64,000 bases of DNA from Bremerella sp. TYQ1 (GTDB lineage Bacteria > Planctomycetota > Planctomycetia > Pirellulales > Pirellulaceae), in NCBI RefSeq assembly GCF_020150455.1, contig NZ_CP083740.1:2356001-2420000 (forward strand), written 5' to 3'. Positions 17,686 to 25,395 of this stretch are shown piece after piece (within the stretch, counting starts at the first letter, position 1; every line of letters starts with the position of its first letter). A program made the translations under genes and the position numbers. The notes beneath the pieces are model-generated. The model was not told where the DNA came from. It ran no database searches and worked only from the letters and a program-made list of their open reading frames with translations.

Positions 17686-18894
17686 ATGAAACAAACTTTG
17701 TGGATGTGGACCTTGATGCTTCTGACTGCGGTAGCCGGTACCGGCTGTCAGCATGTCGGACACCAAGCTGCCGGTGGCTACAACTTGCCTCCAGCTCAGC
17801 AACTACGTCATCCAGGACCAGGCGTCGACGGCCCTGGACCTGGCGTTCTGGCTCCGCCGGCAATCGCCCCGGTCTCGGCTCAAATGCCGATCGGTGGTCC
17901 CGGTGGCATTCCTCCGATGCCAGCTCCAAGCTGGACCAGCCAAGTGCTGTTCGTCTCGCCAGACGGCATGCAAGTTAGCTGGGACATCGGTGGCATTGGA
18001 CTGTACGATTCCGATCCGCGAATCGTTCCGTTCTCTAAGAACTTCCCACAGGGCGGTATCTATCGCCTGAAGATCACCAACATCGAAGGCCAGCCTGGCG
18101 TCGAACTGTACCCGACGTTGGAAGTTGGTTTCGCCACGCCGCGAACCGAAGCCTTCTTGGCTCACAACGCCATTCCTGTTCAGTTCACCGAAGACGACTT
18201 CGCTCAAGTTCGTAGCGGCACTTACGTGACCAAGGTCATCTACCTGCCAGATCCGAACTACCAAGAGCTCGCTTTGGCTAACGTCGAAACACTTGTCTCG
18301 ACTCGCCTCGATCCAGGCATCGACCCAATCGTCGAAGCAGATCGCCGCGGTTCGATCATGGCAATCGTTCGCCTCGGTAACAAAGACCTCGAAGTTCCTG
18401 GCGAAGACCTGGAAGGCCTGATGGCTGGCGGTATGCCGATGGGTGTCCCTGCTGCAGGTGCTTACTGTGGTCCAGCCGGCGGTCCCGGTTCGCCTCCGCC
18501 ACCAGGACTCTCGGCAGCTCAACCGAGCCCATACGCTGTTCCTTACGTCGCTGGTGTCACCACGCCAAGCTACGGCATGCCAACCACCGGCACGCCGATC
18601 GGTTTGCCTGGCCCACCACACATTCCGCTGGGCGGTCCTGCAGGATTGCAGAAGCACGTGATCAAGAATCACACGCACATGCACATCCCTGGCCCAACGC
18701 CGAAAGTTGCTCTGCACGTCAAGCAGCGTCCCGGCCTCAGCTACCCACAGCCACCAAACCGTGCTTGGATTACCGAAGAGAACATTCATCCTTCGCCAAA
18801 CCTGAAGCAGCCTTACGGAGACATGCACCAGCACGTTCCTCCAGCAGGCGGTGGCTACTACGACGAAAACGGACAGTGGTGCCCAGCTCAATAA
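17686..18894 (+). CDS. Planctomycete surface lipoprotein (Pro/Gly-rich), paralogue 1
   Basis: A 402-residue lipoprotein from the ATG at 17686, with GAGGGGG five bases upstream. The signal peptide ends in a lipobox-like AVAGTGC. A Pro/Gly-rich linker is followed by a structured domain of about 170 residues (SQVLFVSPDGMQVSWDIGG; IYRLKITNIEGQPGVELYPT; then VTKVIYLPD and AIVRLGNKD). The C-terminal 150 residues are again Pro/Gly/His-rich. The central domain recurs in the next gene, which shares the order RxT-PG-ELYPTxEV, a T(R/K)V(V/I)YL strand, DP(I)I-AD-x-x-G and IxRLG. Transcribed with the following two genes. Likely outer-envelope component; function unknown. Confidence 0.78.
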   Translation: MKQTLWMWTLMLLTAVAGTGCQHVGHQAAGGYNLPPAQQLRHPGPGVDGPGPGVLAPPAIAPVSAQMPIGGPGGIPPMPAPSWTSQVLFVSPDGMQVSWDIGGIGLYDSDPRIVPFSKNFPQGGIYRLKITNIEGQPGVELYPTLEVGFATPRTEAFLAHNAIPVQFTEDDFAQVRSGTYVTKVIYLPDPNYQELALANVETLVSTRLDPGIDPIVEADRRGSIMAIVRLGNKDLEVPGEDLEGLMAGGMPMGVPAAGAYCGPAGGPGSPPPPGLSAAQPSPYAVPYVAGVTTPSYGMPTTGTPIGLPGPPHIPLGGPAGLQKHVIKNHTHMHIPGPTPKVALHVKQRPGLSYPQPPNRAWITEENIHPSPNLKQPYGDMHQHVPPAGGGYYDENGQWCPAQ

Positions 18895-18929
18895 GCTGAG
18901 CGACTGCCCAATCTCCATGGCAATGGAAC

Positions 18930-18957
18930 AGGGTCGCGGACAAGATTCCGCGACCCT
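18930..18957 (+). other. Perfect hairpin between the two paralogues
   Basis: AGGGTCGCGGA (18930-18940) pairs perfectly with TCCGCGACCCT (18947-18957) around a 6-nt loop. There is no T run, so it may be a partial terminator or an mRNA-stabilising structure between two genes of the set. Confidence 0.6.
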
Positions 18958-19074
18958 ACTTCCATGCCGGAAGAAACAGACAATCTGGCCAGATAAGTAC
19001 GACACCAATCACTTTTCAGGCCCAAAACTTTCCATCCCCCGACCTCACGCAGACCTTCAGGGAAGAAGATCGCC

Positions 19075-19956
19075 GTGAAACAAAATCAACTGCAAAGCCT
19101 CTGGCTGCTCGCCACCATCCTGGTGCTCGCGGCATCGAACATCGCCAAAGCTCAATCTGGCGCGGTGCCTCTATACACCGAACGCCTCATGCCTGGCGCG
19201 ATCGGTCAAATGCAGAACATTAAAGGCCGGGGCATTCCTGGCTATGTTCAGCCGATTAAAATCGTTCTGCCGGAAGGTGCCAAGGTTTCTCCAGTCATCG
19301 ATGGCAACTTCGCCGACGATCAACCGGCTCCACAAACATATGGCTGCCTGATTGGTGCCGTCTATCGCTTTCGCGTTACCGAGATTCCGTTCCGTCCAGG
19401 AGCCGAACTCTATCCTACCGTGGAAGTCATCGACCGCACTTATCCCCCAGCTGGCATGGAACTGCAGTTCCCTATTCCCGTGCATATCACTCAGGAAGAA
19501 CTGCAATATGCTCTTGAAGGAAAATTCGTGACGCGTGTCGTGTATCTGGAAAATCCACGCACAGCGATTCCTTCCGCGTACGAGCCAGGCTTCCAGCCTT
19601 GGTTTGAAGTGGAACCGGGCACCGATCCAATCATCACGGCAGACTCCCTAGGACGTCCCGTGGCCATCTTGCGATTGGGTTCGCGACGTCCGACCGCGGA
19701 AGATCTTCCTGGCGAGTTCACTTATCAGTCGCCGCCGATACAACTGTTCGGCAATCTCCCCCCTGCCCCGGAAGGTGGCGTGGAAGTGCCGATGGGGCCG
19801 CAACAAGCCAACGTACCGATGCAGGCTCTTGTACCTCAAACCGCGCCACGTACGCCGTTTCAGCAGCGTGAAGAAATGATCCGCCGCAATACGACCGGAC
19901 CTTGGCCGACGCACCCGATGTACATGGCGCAGCCCGGATACCCTTCGCAGCGATAG
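19075..19956 (+). CDS. Secreted planctomycete envelope protein, paralogue 2
   Basis: A 293-residue protein with a GTG start and GGAAGAAG upstream. The N-terminal signal peptide (LWLLATILVLAASNIAKA) ends without a lipobox Cys. The central domain is homologous to that of the preceding lipoprotein (YRFRVTEIPFRPGAELYPTV, VTRVVYLENP, DPIITADSLGRPVAILRLGS). The C-terminal 70 residues are Pro/Gln-rich. It lies between the two lipoprotein genes of the set, 19 bp from the next start. Function unknown. Confidence 0.78.
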   Translation: MKQNQLQSLWLLATILVLAASNIAKAQSGAVPLYTERLMPGAIGQMQNIKGRGIPGYVQPIKIVLPEGAKVSPVIDGNFADDQPAPQTYGCLIGAVYRFRVTEIPFRPGAELYPTVEVIDRTYPPAGMELQFPIPVHITQEELQYALEGKFVTRVVYLENPRTAIPSAYEPGFQPWFEVEPGTDPIITADSLGRPVAILRLGSRRPTAEDLPGEFTYQSPPIQLFGNLPPAPEGGVEVPMGPQQANVPMQALVPQTAPRTPFQQREEMIRRNTTGPWPTHPMYMAQPGYPSQR

Positions 19957-19975
19957 ACCGACGGAACTTCGATCG

Positions 19976-21421
19976 ATGAATACATACATAGCTCTGCGAA
20001 AAATCGTCACGCTTACTTTGCTGGTCGCTTGCGGATCGGTCTTTACCGCTTGCTCGCTCGACCGACAGGCCAAGAAGCAGGAAGAGGTGCCTGTCAAACC
20101 AGAAGCCGGCATGTCCTTCAAGCCGCACGTTCCTGAATACGACTATGCTTCGGCCCCCTCCCCTGCCCAAATGCGTTCAGCAGAAAACACAGGGCTCAAC
20201 GGCGTGCCAGAATATCAGCCACGCTACCAAGGGCAACCATTCCAAGCCCCAGCTGCCAACACCGCCACGGCTCCGCAGTACCAACAACCAAGCCAAATCC
20301 AACGCACGTCCGCCGAGATGCCCATCGAGGGTCAACCGGTCACGCCGCAGGTTCCTGCCCAGCAGGTGAACTATGCCTTTCCGCGTGGACAAATGATGCC
20401 ACCGTGCGGACCTGGCTGCAGCCATCCCAATTCCATCTGTCAACATGGCGCGACGTTCGGTAGTTGCCAATCATGCCAGGCAGCCGGTCCCCCATTCCAA
20501 GCAGGTCCTTGCTGGCCGGAAGATGAATACCTTTACGATGGTGGCGATCGAAACATTCGTACAGAAATTGATAGCGAGTTCGGCGTACATGGCCTCGATA
20601 TCGAGGACACCATTGGGCACTACGATACGCTCGATGGCAAACGCATTGTGACGCCAAGTAACCGCGTCTGCGTTTACTCGCCTCGCTTCGCGGCGGTACG
20701 CAAAGTGGCTGGTCTGAACCAGGAAGTACTTGGCCGACAAATCGCTGGTATCGATGCCGATCTTCAGCTGATCAATCAACAGCACAACGGAACGCCAGTT
20801 GGTGTCGTTCAGCCATTGGCCCTGCAAGGACAAATTGGCGGCAAGTTGGCCAACGCTCTGACCGAAGACCTGCCACCACTGATGGCTCACAACTGGCAGA
20901 AACCTCATCAGTTCATCGAAGAGTTCAAAGCTTACGAGAACCTCAGCCTGATCCGCTACGGCATCTTCGAGCAAGGCGAAAAACCACGCCTATCGCAAAG
21001 CTTGCAAAATGCGGTGACATGGACACGCAACCAGCAAGTTCAAGTCGTTCTCGAAGGTCGCAAGGCCTCCGAAGTTTCCGAAGGGGACAAGCCGTACGAA
21101 TTTGTCTGGTCTGAAATTCCAGGAGAACCTCGACTGCGTGTGATCAAAGTCGCTGACAAGGGAGCCGCTCAGCCTGGTGAAATCGTCGAGTTCACGCTTC
21201 GATTCGATAACGTCGGCAACCAGGTCATGGGCAACGTTACGATTATCGACAATCTGACACCACGCTTGGAGTATGTCAAAGACTCGGCTCAGTGCAACAT
21301 CGACGCCCAGTTCATGACGCAAACCAATGAAGCTGGCAGCGAAGTCCTTCGCTGGGAAATCCAAGATCCGTTGGCAGCCCAAGCCGGCGGCATCATTCGC
21401 TTCAAGTGCCGCGTGCGGTAA
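19976..21421 (+). CDS. Lipoprotein with C-terminal DUF11-type repeat domain
   Basis: A 481-residue protein with an N-terminal signal ending in a lipobox-like VFTACS. A Pro/Gln-rich linker holds several Cys in CGPGCSHPNSICQHG and SCQSC. A middle region of about 200 residues begins near EFGVHGLDIEDTIG. The C-terminus contains one DUF11-like module (PGEIVEFTLRFDNVGN, then IIDNLTPRLEYV), an Ig-like fold used in bacterial surface proteins. It closes the three-gene set that starts at 17686. Probably anchored in the envelope and displaying the DUF11 domain; no enzyme motif. Confidence 0.8.
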   Translation: MNTYIALRKIVTLTLLVACGSVFTACSLDRQAKKQEEVPVKPEAGMSFKPHVPEYDYASAPSPAQMRSAENTGLNGVPEYQPRYQGQPFQAPAANTATAPQYQQPSQIQRTSAEMPIEGQPVTPQVPAQQVNYAFPRGQMMPPCGPGCSHPNSICQHGATFGSCQSCQAAGPPFQAGPCWPEDEYLYDGGDRNIRTEIDSEFGVHGLDIEDTIGHYDTLDGKRIVTPSNRVCVYSPRFAAVRKVAGLNQEVLGRQIAGIDADLQLINQQHNGTPVGVVQPLALQGQIGGKLANALTEDLPPLMAHNWQKPHQFIEEFKAYENLSLIRYGIFEQGEKPRLSQSLQNAVTWTRNQQVQVVLEGRKASEVSEGDKPYEFVWSEIPGEPRLRVIKVADKGAAQPGEIVEFTLRFDNVGNQVMGNVTIIDNLTPRLEYVKDSAQCNIDAQFMTQTNEAGSEVLRWEIQDPLAAQAGGIIRFKCRVR

Positions 21422-21434
21422 TAGAGCCGATTTC

Positions 21435-21453
21435 AGCGTTCAGCATGAACGCT
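21435..21453. terminator. Hairpin between convergent genes
   Basis: AGCGTTCA (21435-21442) and TGAACGCT (21446-21453) form a perfect stem with a 3-nt loop. It lies between the convergent DUF11 lipoprotein and ABC permease genes. The T tract is weak, so strength is uncertain. Confidence 0.5.
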
Positions 21454-21494
21454 CCAAAATCGATAACTGTAGAAAAATCCTTCCGCACGACGCT

Positions 21495-23771
21495 CTACAA
21501 ATCCAATCGGCTCACGTAGAAGCAAGTGATGCCGAGCATGACGACGATAAAGATCGTGTTGTGCACGATCGGCATCACAATGTTATCGGCAACGCGGATT
21601 TCTCGAAGGTCACCAGAAGTTTGTAGCCCTTGAATCGATGTCGTTGATTCATCGGTGACGAGATACTTCAGCAGATTGCTTAGTTCACCAGGCTTCGGAA
21701 AGACATAGTAGATTGGTGAAACGATCCAATCGTACGAGAACCGCCACCAGTCGGACGTCGGCCAATAGGTTTCGACATCTTCTCCCGTAGCAATATCTCG
21801 AACACGAACACGCGTTTTGTTATCGGCGAAGATCAATTGCTCGTCTCGAAACGTGATTGCAGAAGCATCACGATCGATCACACTCCCCTGCCCTGCCCCG
21901 ACGTCATACAGCCACAACACACCATCATGAAACAACACGGCGAAGTACTTTCCATCGGAACTTGCTTCGACAGCGGTGGGTGGCGTGTCGCCGGCAGGTC
22001 GAAACGTCTTTTGGACTTCCAGCGACTGCCCATCGCGTAATTCGATCTTTCCGAACTCGTCGACTACCACAGCTAACTTATCGCTCAGACCGACGGCGAC
22101 TTCTCCGTCTCCTTCTCGCTTTACCTGGTGGTCTACCACGTACTGTTGGTCCCCTTCCCGCTTCAATAAGTAAAGCGATCCTTGGTTCTCGACCAGCAAG
22201 CGGTTGGCCGACAAATCAATCGCTGCGGCAAAGGGTGGAAAGTAAGGAACCCCTTCGGTTGGGCCCAAGCGTTTGAACGAATCGTTTCCGCCGAATGGCA
22301 ACTCGAATCCGAGAATCTTCGCCTTCTTTTGCTCCCCTTTGCCTTCGTACAGAAACACGCCGGCGGAACTGACTACGACGACGTCATCCTTTGCATCTTT
22401 GAATATCCATGATGCTCCGGTCGGTGGATTGGGTCCGTCTTCGGCGACCCAGTTGCCTGACCACTTGGCCGTTTTGAACGACGCCCCGTTCATCCCCATC
22501 CGGCGACGCGGACCACCAACGGTTGGCTGCTCGAGATACATCAGCGACTGCGATGGGGCATGATAAACCGGGCCAATCATGATCGACTGCATCGCAAATT
22601 GTTCCGGGCCGCGTCGTTGCTGAAAGAGAACTGCATCCCAAATCCGTGACGTTTCGTTCCACTGAATGAACTGCCCCGACTGCGTTACGCCGACTAAGCC
22701 TTCGTCGGTATCCACCACGCGAACGATGCGAGTAGGGTTAATAAAGAACGGCTCGAAGACAGAAACCTTGAGTGTTCCGATCCCAAAACAGGCATAGAAA
22801 AAAAGTACCGTCACGACAATCGAAACAATCGAGTTTCGCCACATCACGCCGGCAAGCACCGACACGCAGTAGTAAATCGCAAACTGAAAGACAAAGACGG
22901 GGACACACAACAGCAGTGCATTGCTCCACACATCAAACCGCCATCCCACAATCAGGTACAGTCCTGTCAGAAAGTAGGTCACACTCAAAAGGACGAACGC
23001 ACAACCGCCGACGTATTTGGCAATGATCAGCAACGAGCGAGAGATTGGTTTGCTCAGCAAAAGGTCAATCGCGCCTGGTTCGAAGGTTCGAGGAATGATC
23101 GGCGCGGTGACGAGAATCGCGACAAACATCGCGAACATGCCGATGAACAAGTCGATGAACGCAGTCAGGATGATCTTCAACGTCGTGTCGAAAAGCTCTT
23201 TACCAAATGGCAGCGGCATCGGCTCCCACATCAGCGGATAAGTTAAGTAAAGTTGCTCCGCAGGCACATTGCCAAGGTAAATTGGGAACGCGTCCCGTAG
23301 TAGCAAGCGATTGAAATAGGCCTGATCGTCGGCATCTAACGTATCGATTCCTTTGTTTAGTAACGCTTTTGTTTCCTGGCCAAGCCTGACATCGGCCCAA
23401 GCGTTTTCGTCATAAAAAGCTTCTTCTCGGAGCAAATCGTTCAGACCGTCGACAACATCGTTGATATTTCCTCGATCGATCTCGGGTGGTTCTTCCGCTT
23501 CAATCAATTGCTTCAGCGGAGCATCTGCTAACGCGACCACTTGTTTCGCAGGATTCGCTCCTTCCGTTTTCACTTGCTGACGCAAGTCCATCACAAACGC
23601 CGGCACATCTCGCACGCTCGTTCGATGAAAGCTGAGCATCCGCTTCGACTCGTATGTCAGTGGAGCAAGCACCAACAAAACCAGTGTTAGTTTCAGAATC
23701 AGAATATAGAGAACTCGCGATACGAAAGCTTCGTGAAACGAGTCGTTGATAACGGTCAGATAGGGTCGCAT
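21495..23771 (-). CDS. ABC-2 type permease with large beta-propeller-like insert
   Basis: A 758-residue protein. The N-terminal third is an ABC-2 permease: a first helix (VLYILILKLTLVLLVLAPL), a soluble loop of about 180 residues, then five to six helices from ILTAFIDLFIGMFAMFVAIL through VSIVVTVLFFYACFGIG. EPGAIDLLLSKPISR is the typical coupling segment. After residue about 370 there is an insert of some 300 residues without hydrophobic helices, built of short repeated strands (GLVGVTQSGQFIQWN, AAAIDLSANRLLVENQGSLY, YFAVLFHDGVLWLYDV) like WD40/quinoprotein blades. A last helix (VHNTIFIVVMLGITCFYV) closes the protein. It is 36 bp behind the ATPase gene and is surely its partner. The substrate is unknown; the propeller may be a sensor or docking module. 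Confidence 0.85.
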   Translation of the reverse strand: MRPYLTVINDSFHEAFVSRVLYILILKLTLVLLVLAPLTYESKRMLSFHRTSVRDVPAFVMDLRQQVKTEGANPAKQVVALADAPLKQLIEAEEPPEIDRGNINDVVDGLNDLLREEAFYDENAWADVRLGQETKALLNKGIDTLDADDQAYFNRLLLRDAFPIYLGNVPAEQLYLTYPLMWEPMPLPFGKELFDTTLKIILTAFIDLFIGMFAMFVAILVTAPIIPRTFEPGAIDLLLSKPISRSLLIIAKYVGGCAFVLLSVTYFLTGLYLIVGWRFDVWSNALLLCVPVFVFQFAIYYCVSVLAGVMWRNSIVSIVVTVLFFYACFGIGTLKVSVFEPFFINPTRIVRVVDTDEGLVGVTQSGQFIQWNETSRIWDAVLFQQRRGPEQFAMQSIMIGPVYHAPSQSLMYLEQPTVGGPRRRMGMNGASFKTAKWSGNWVAEDGPNPPTGASWIFKDAKDDVVVVSSAGVFLYEGKGEQKKAKILGFELPFGGNDSFKRLGPTEGVPYFPPFAAAIDLSANRLLVENQGSLYLLKREGDQQYVVDHQVKREGDGEVAVGLSDKLAVVVDEFGKIELRDGQSLEVQKTFRPAGDTPPTAVEASSDGKYFAVLFHDGVLWLYDVGAGQGSVIDRDASAITFRDEQLIFADNKTRVRVRDIATGEDVETYWPTSDWWRFSYDWIVSPIYYVFPKPGELSNLLKYLVTDESTTSIQGLQTSGDLREIRVADNIVMPIVHNTIFIVVMLGITCFYVSRLDL

Positions 23772-23807
23772 CAGCAGGGGCTTGTTCTAAGAGACTTGCG
23801 AAGGGGC

Positions 23808-24761
23808 TTACTCGACCGTTTCGGCAGAGACAATATTCAAGAAGGCATCTTCCAGGCTCGTGCGAAGTCGTCGCATCTCCAGGATGTCGATTCCCTTATC
23901 TCGCAGTGCATCGACACAGCGGTTCAAATCAGATTGAGCTTCAGCAGAAACGATGACTCGGGCCAGATGATCACCATCGGTTTCCCAAGGCTCGGTCTCG
24001 GCGAATGTCAATGCGTACTGCATGTCGTCGAGAGAACCTTTGAGAACGAACTCAATCCGAGCATTGGGGTGCTTGGTAATCTCATCAATTGAGCCCATCT
24101 TCTGCATTCGGCCGGAAGCCAAGATCGCGGCTTGGTCACAAACCATTTCGATCTCTTGAAGCTGGTGGCTATTAAGAAAGATGGTCGTGCCATCTTCTCG
24201 CAGGTCTTTCAGCAATCGTCGAACATCCGCGCGGCCGACAGGATCGACCCCATCGGTTGGTTCGTCCAAGATCAACAGCTCTGGATTATGCAGAAGAGCC
24301 TGAGCAATCCCCAGCCGCTGCTGCATCCCTTTGGAGTATTTGTGAACTGGCGTCTGCCCCCACTTCGAGAGTCCGACGCGTTCCAATAGACCAGGACGCT
24401 TACTTAAGACTTCTCGTTTGCTCAATCCGCTTAGCCCGCCGTAATAGACCATCGCCGCGTTACCGGTCAAATGACGAGGAAAGCGGTGATGCTCTGGCAG
24501 GTAGCCAACCTTCGTGCGTCCTTGGCGATCACCCAAAGGGCGTCCCAGCATCGAACCTTCGCCGGAAGATTTCCGCACGAGCCCGAGCAGTACTTTGATC
24601 AATGTCGTCTTCCCTGCCCCGTTCGGGCCTAGCAAACCAAAGATCGAACCGCGCGGCACCGACAGCGAAACGCCTCGCAATGCGTTGACCGCTTTTCGCC
24701 GAAAGAGACCTTCACGATACGTTTTATGAAGATCGTGGACTTCAATTATGTTTTCTGACAT
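23808..24761 (-). CDS. ABC transporter ATP-binding protein
   Basis: A 317-residue ATPase subunit from the ATG at 24761 (MSENIIEVHDLHKTYREG). Walker A is GPNGAGKTT, the signature is YSKGMQQRLGIAQALLHNP, Walker B is LLILDEPTDGVDP and the switch His is in NSHQLQEIE. YSKGMQQR is the variant typical of ABC-2 drug/lipid exporter ATPases. A C-terminal domain of about 80 residues follows. It precedes the propeller-containing permease on the same strand, with a 36-bp gap. Confidence 0.93.
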   Translation of the reverse strand: MSENIIEVHDLHKTYREGLFRRKAVNALRGVSLSVPRGSIFGLLGPNGAGKTTLIKVLLGLVRKSSGEGSMLGRPLGDRQGRTKVGYLPEHHRFPRHLTGNAAMVYYGGLSGLSKREVLSKRPGLLERVGLSKWGQTPVHKYSKGMQQRLGIAQALLHNPELLILDEPTDGVDPVGRADVRRLLKDLREDGTTIFLNSHQLQEIEMVCDQAAILASGRMQKMGSIDEITKHPNARIEFVLKGSLDDMQYALTFAETEPWETDGDHLARVIVSAEAQSDLNRCVDALRDKGIDILEMRRLRTSLEDAFLNIVSAETVE

Positions 24762-25023
24762 GGAGGCGCAGCGTTGGCCGTAAACAGACAAGAGGACAGG
24801 ATGCCGAGACATCGATGGTAACCATTCCACCTCGGTATACCAGTTCGATTTCACATTAGCTTCATCTCATCCAGAGAATTCACTCAGATTCCTGAAAATT
24901 GATCCGTTAGAAATGGCACGCCACTTGCAACTGATCGGCTGCAGCAATTCAGAAGAGTGCCTCGCGGCGGTGACCAAGTCATTACCACAGCCCGAGCCAG
25001 GAACACATACGAGGAGAAGCAAA

Positions 25024-25254
25024 ATGTTGTTTTGGATGATTATCTTGCTGGTGGTGATGCTTGTTGCTTTTAGTGGCGCCAGTTACGGGTACGCATCGCG
25101 TCCTGCAGATGGCCCCTACCCTGCTTACTTCGCTCCACTGAGCGGTTTGGCCAGCATTTTAATGATAGGCCTGGTCATCCTTTTGGTTCTCGGCCTGCTG
25201 AATGGGTTCGAGGGCTTCACCATTGATCTTCCTACGATCACCGTCGATAACTAA
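25024..25254 (+). CDS. Small two-helix membrane protein
   Basis: A 76-residue protein with GAGGAGAA 7 bp before the ATG. Two helices are clear: MLFWMIILLVVMLVAFSGAS and ILMIGLVILLVLGLLNGF, joined by a short Pro/Tyr-rich loop (YASRPADGPYPAYF). Charge is almost absent. Such small proteins are common in planctomycetes and Proteobacteria (DUF3309-like in size and pattern), but I do not recognise it with certainty. It is followed by a strong bidirectional hairpin. Confidence 0.7.
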   Translation: MLFWMIILLVVMLVAFSGASYGYASRPADGPYPAYFAPLSGLASILMIGLVILLVLGLLNGFEGFTIDLPTITVDN

Positions 25255-25336
25255 CGACGAAAAACAACCGCCCGCCCTCCCAGGTGTGCGATCTTGATAA
25301 GTGGTAGACGTCAGCGCCATGGCAACGTCTGCCACG

Positions 25337-25375
25337 AAAAAGGCCCGAGCGAAAATATCGCCCGGGCCTTTTTCT
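25337..25375. terminator. Bidirectional terminator
   Basis: A-rich then AGGCCCG (25341-25347) pairs with CGGGCCT (25363-25369), flanked by A and T runs on the two sides. It therefore works for the small membrane protein on the plus strand and the patatin-like gene on the minus strand. Confidence 0.85.
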
Positions 25376-25395
25376 CATTCGAAGAGATCGAAACG

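Noticed and set aside
17803..19008. Long minus-strand frame opposite the lipoprotein gene
   Set aside because: It mirrors the codon pattern of the plus-strand gene, is rich in Arg/Trp and has no family motif or ribosome binding site.
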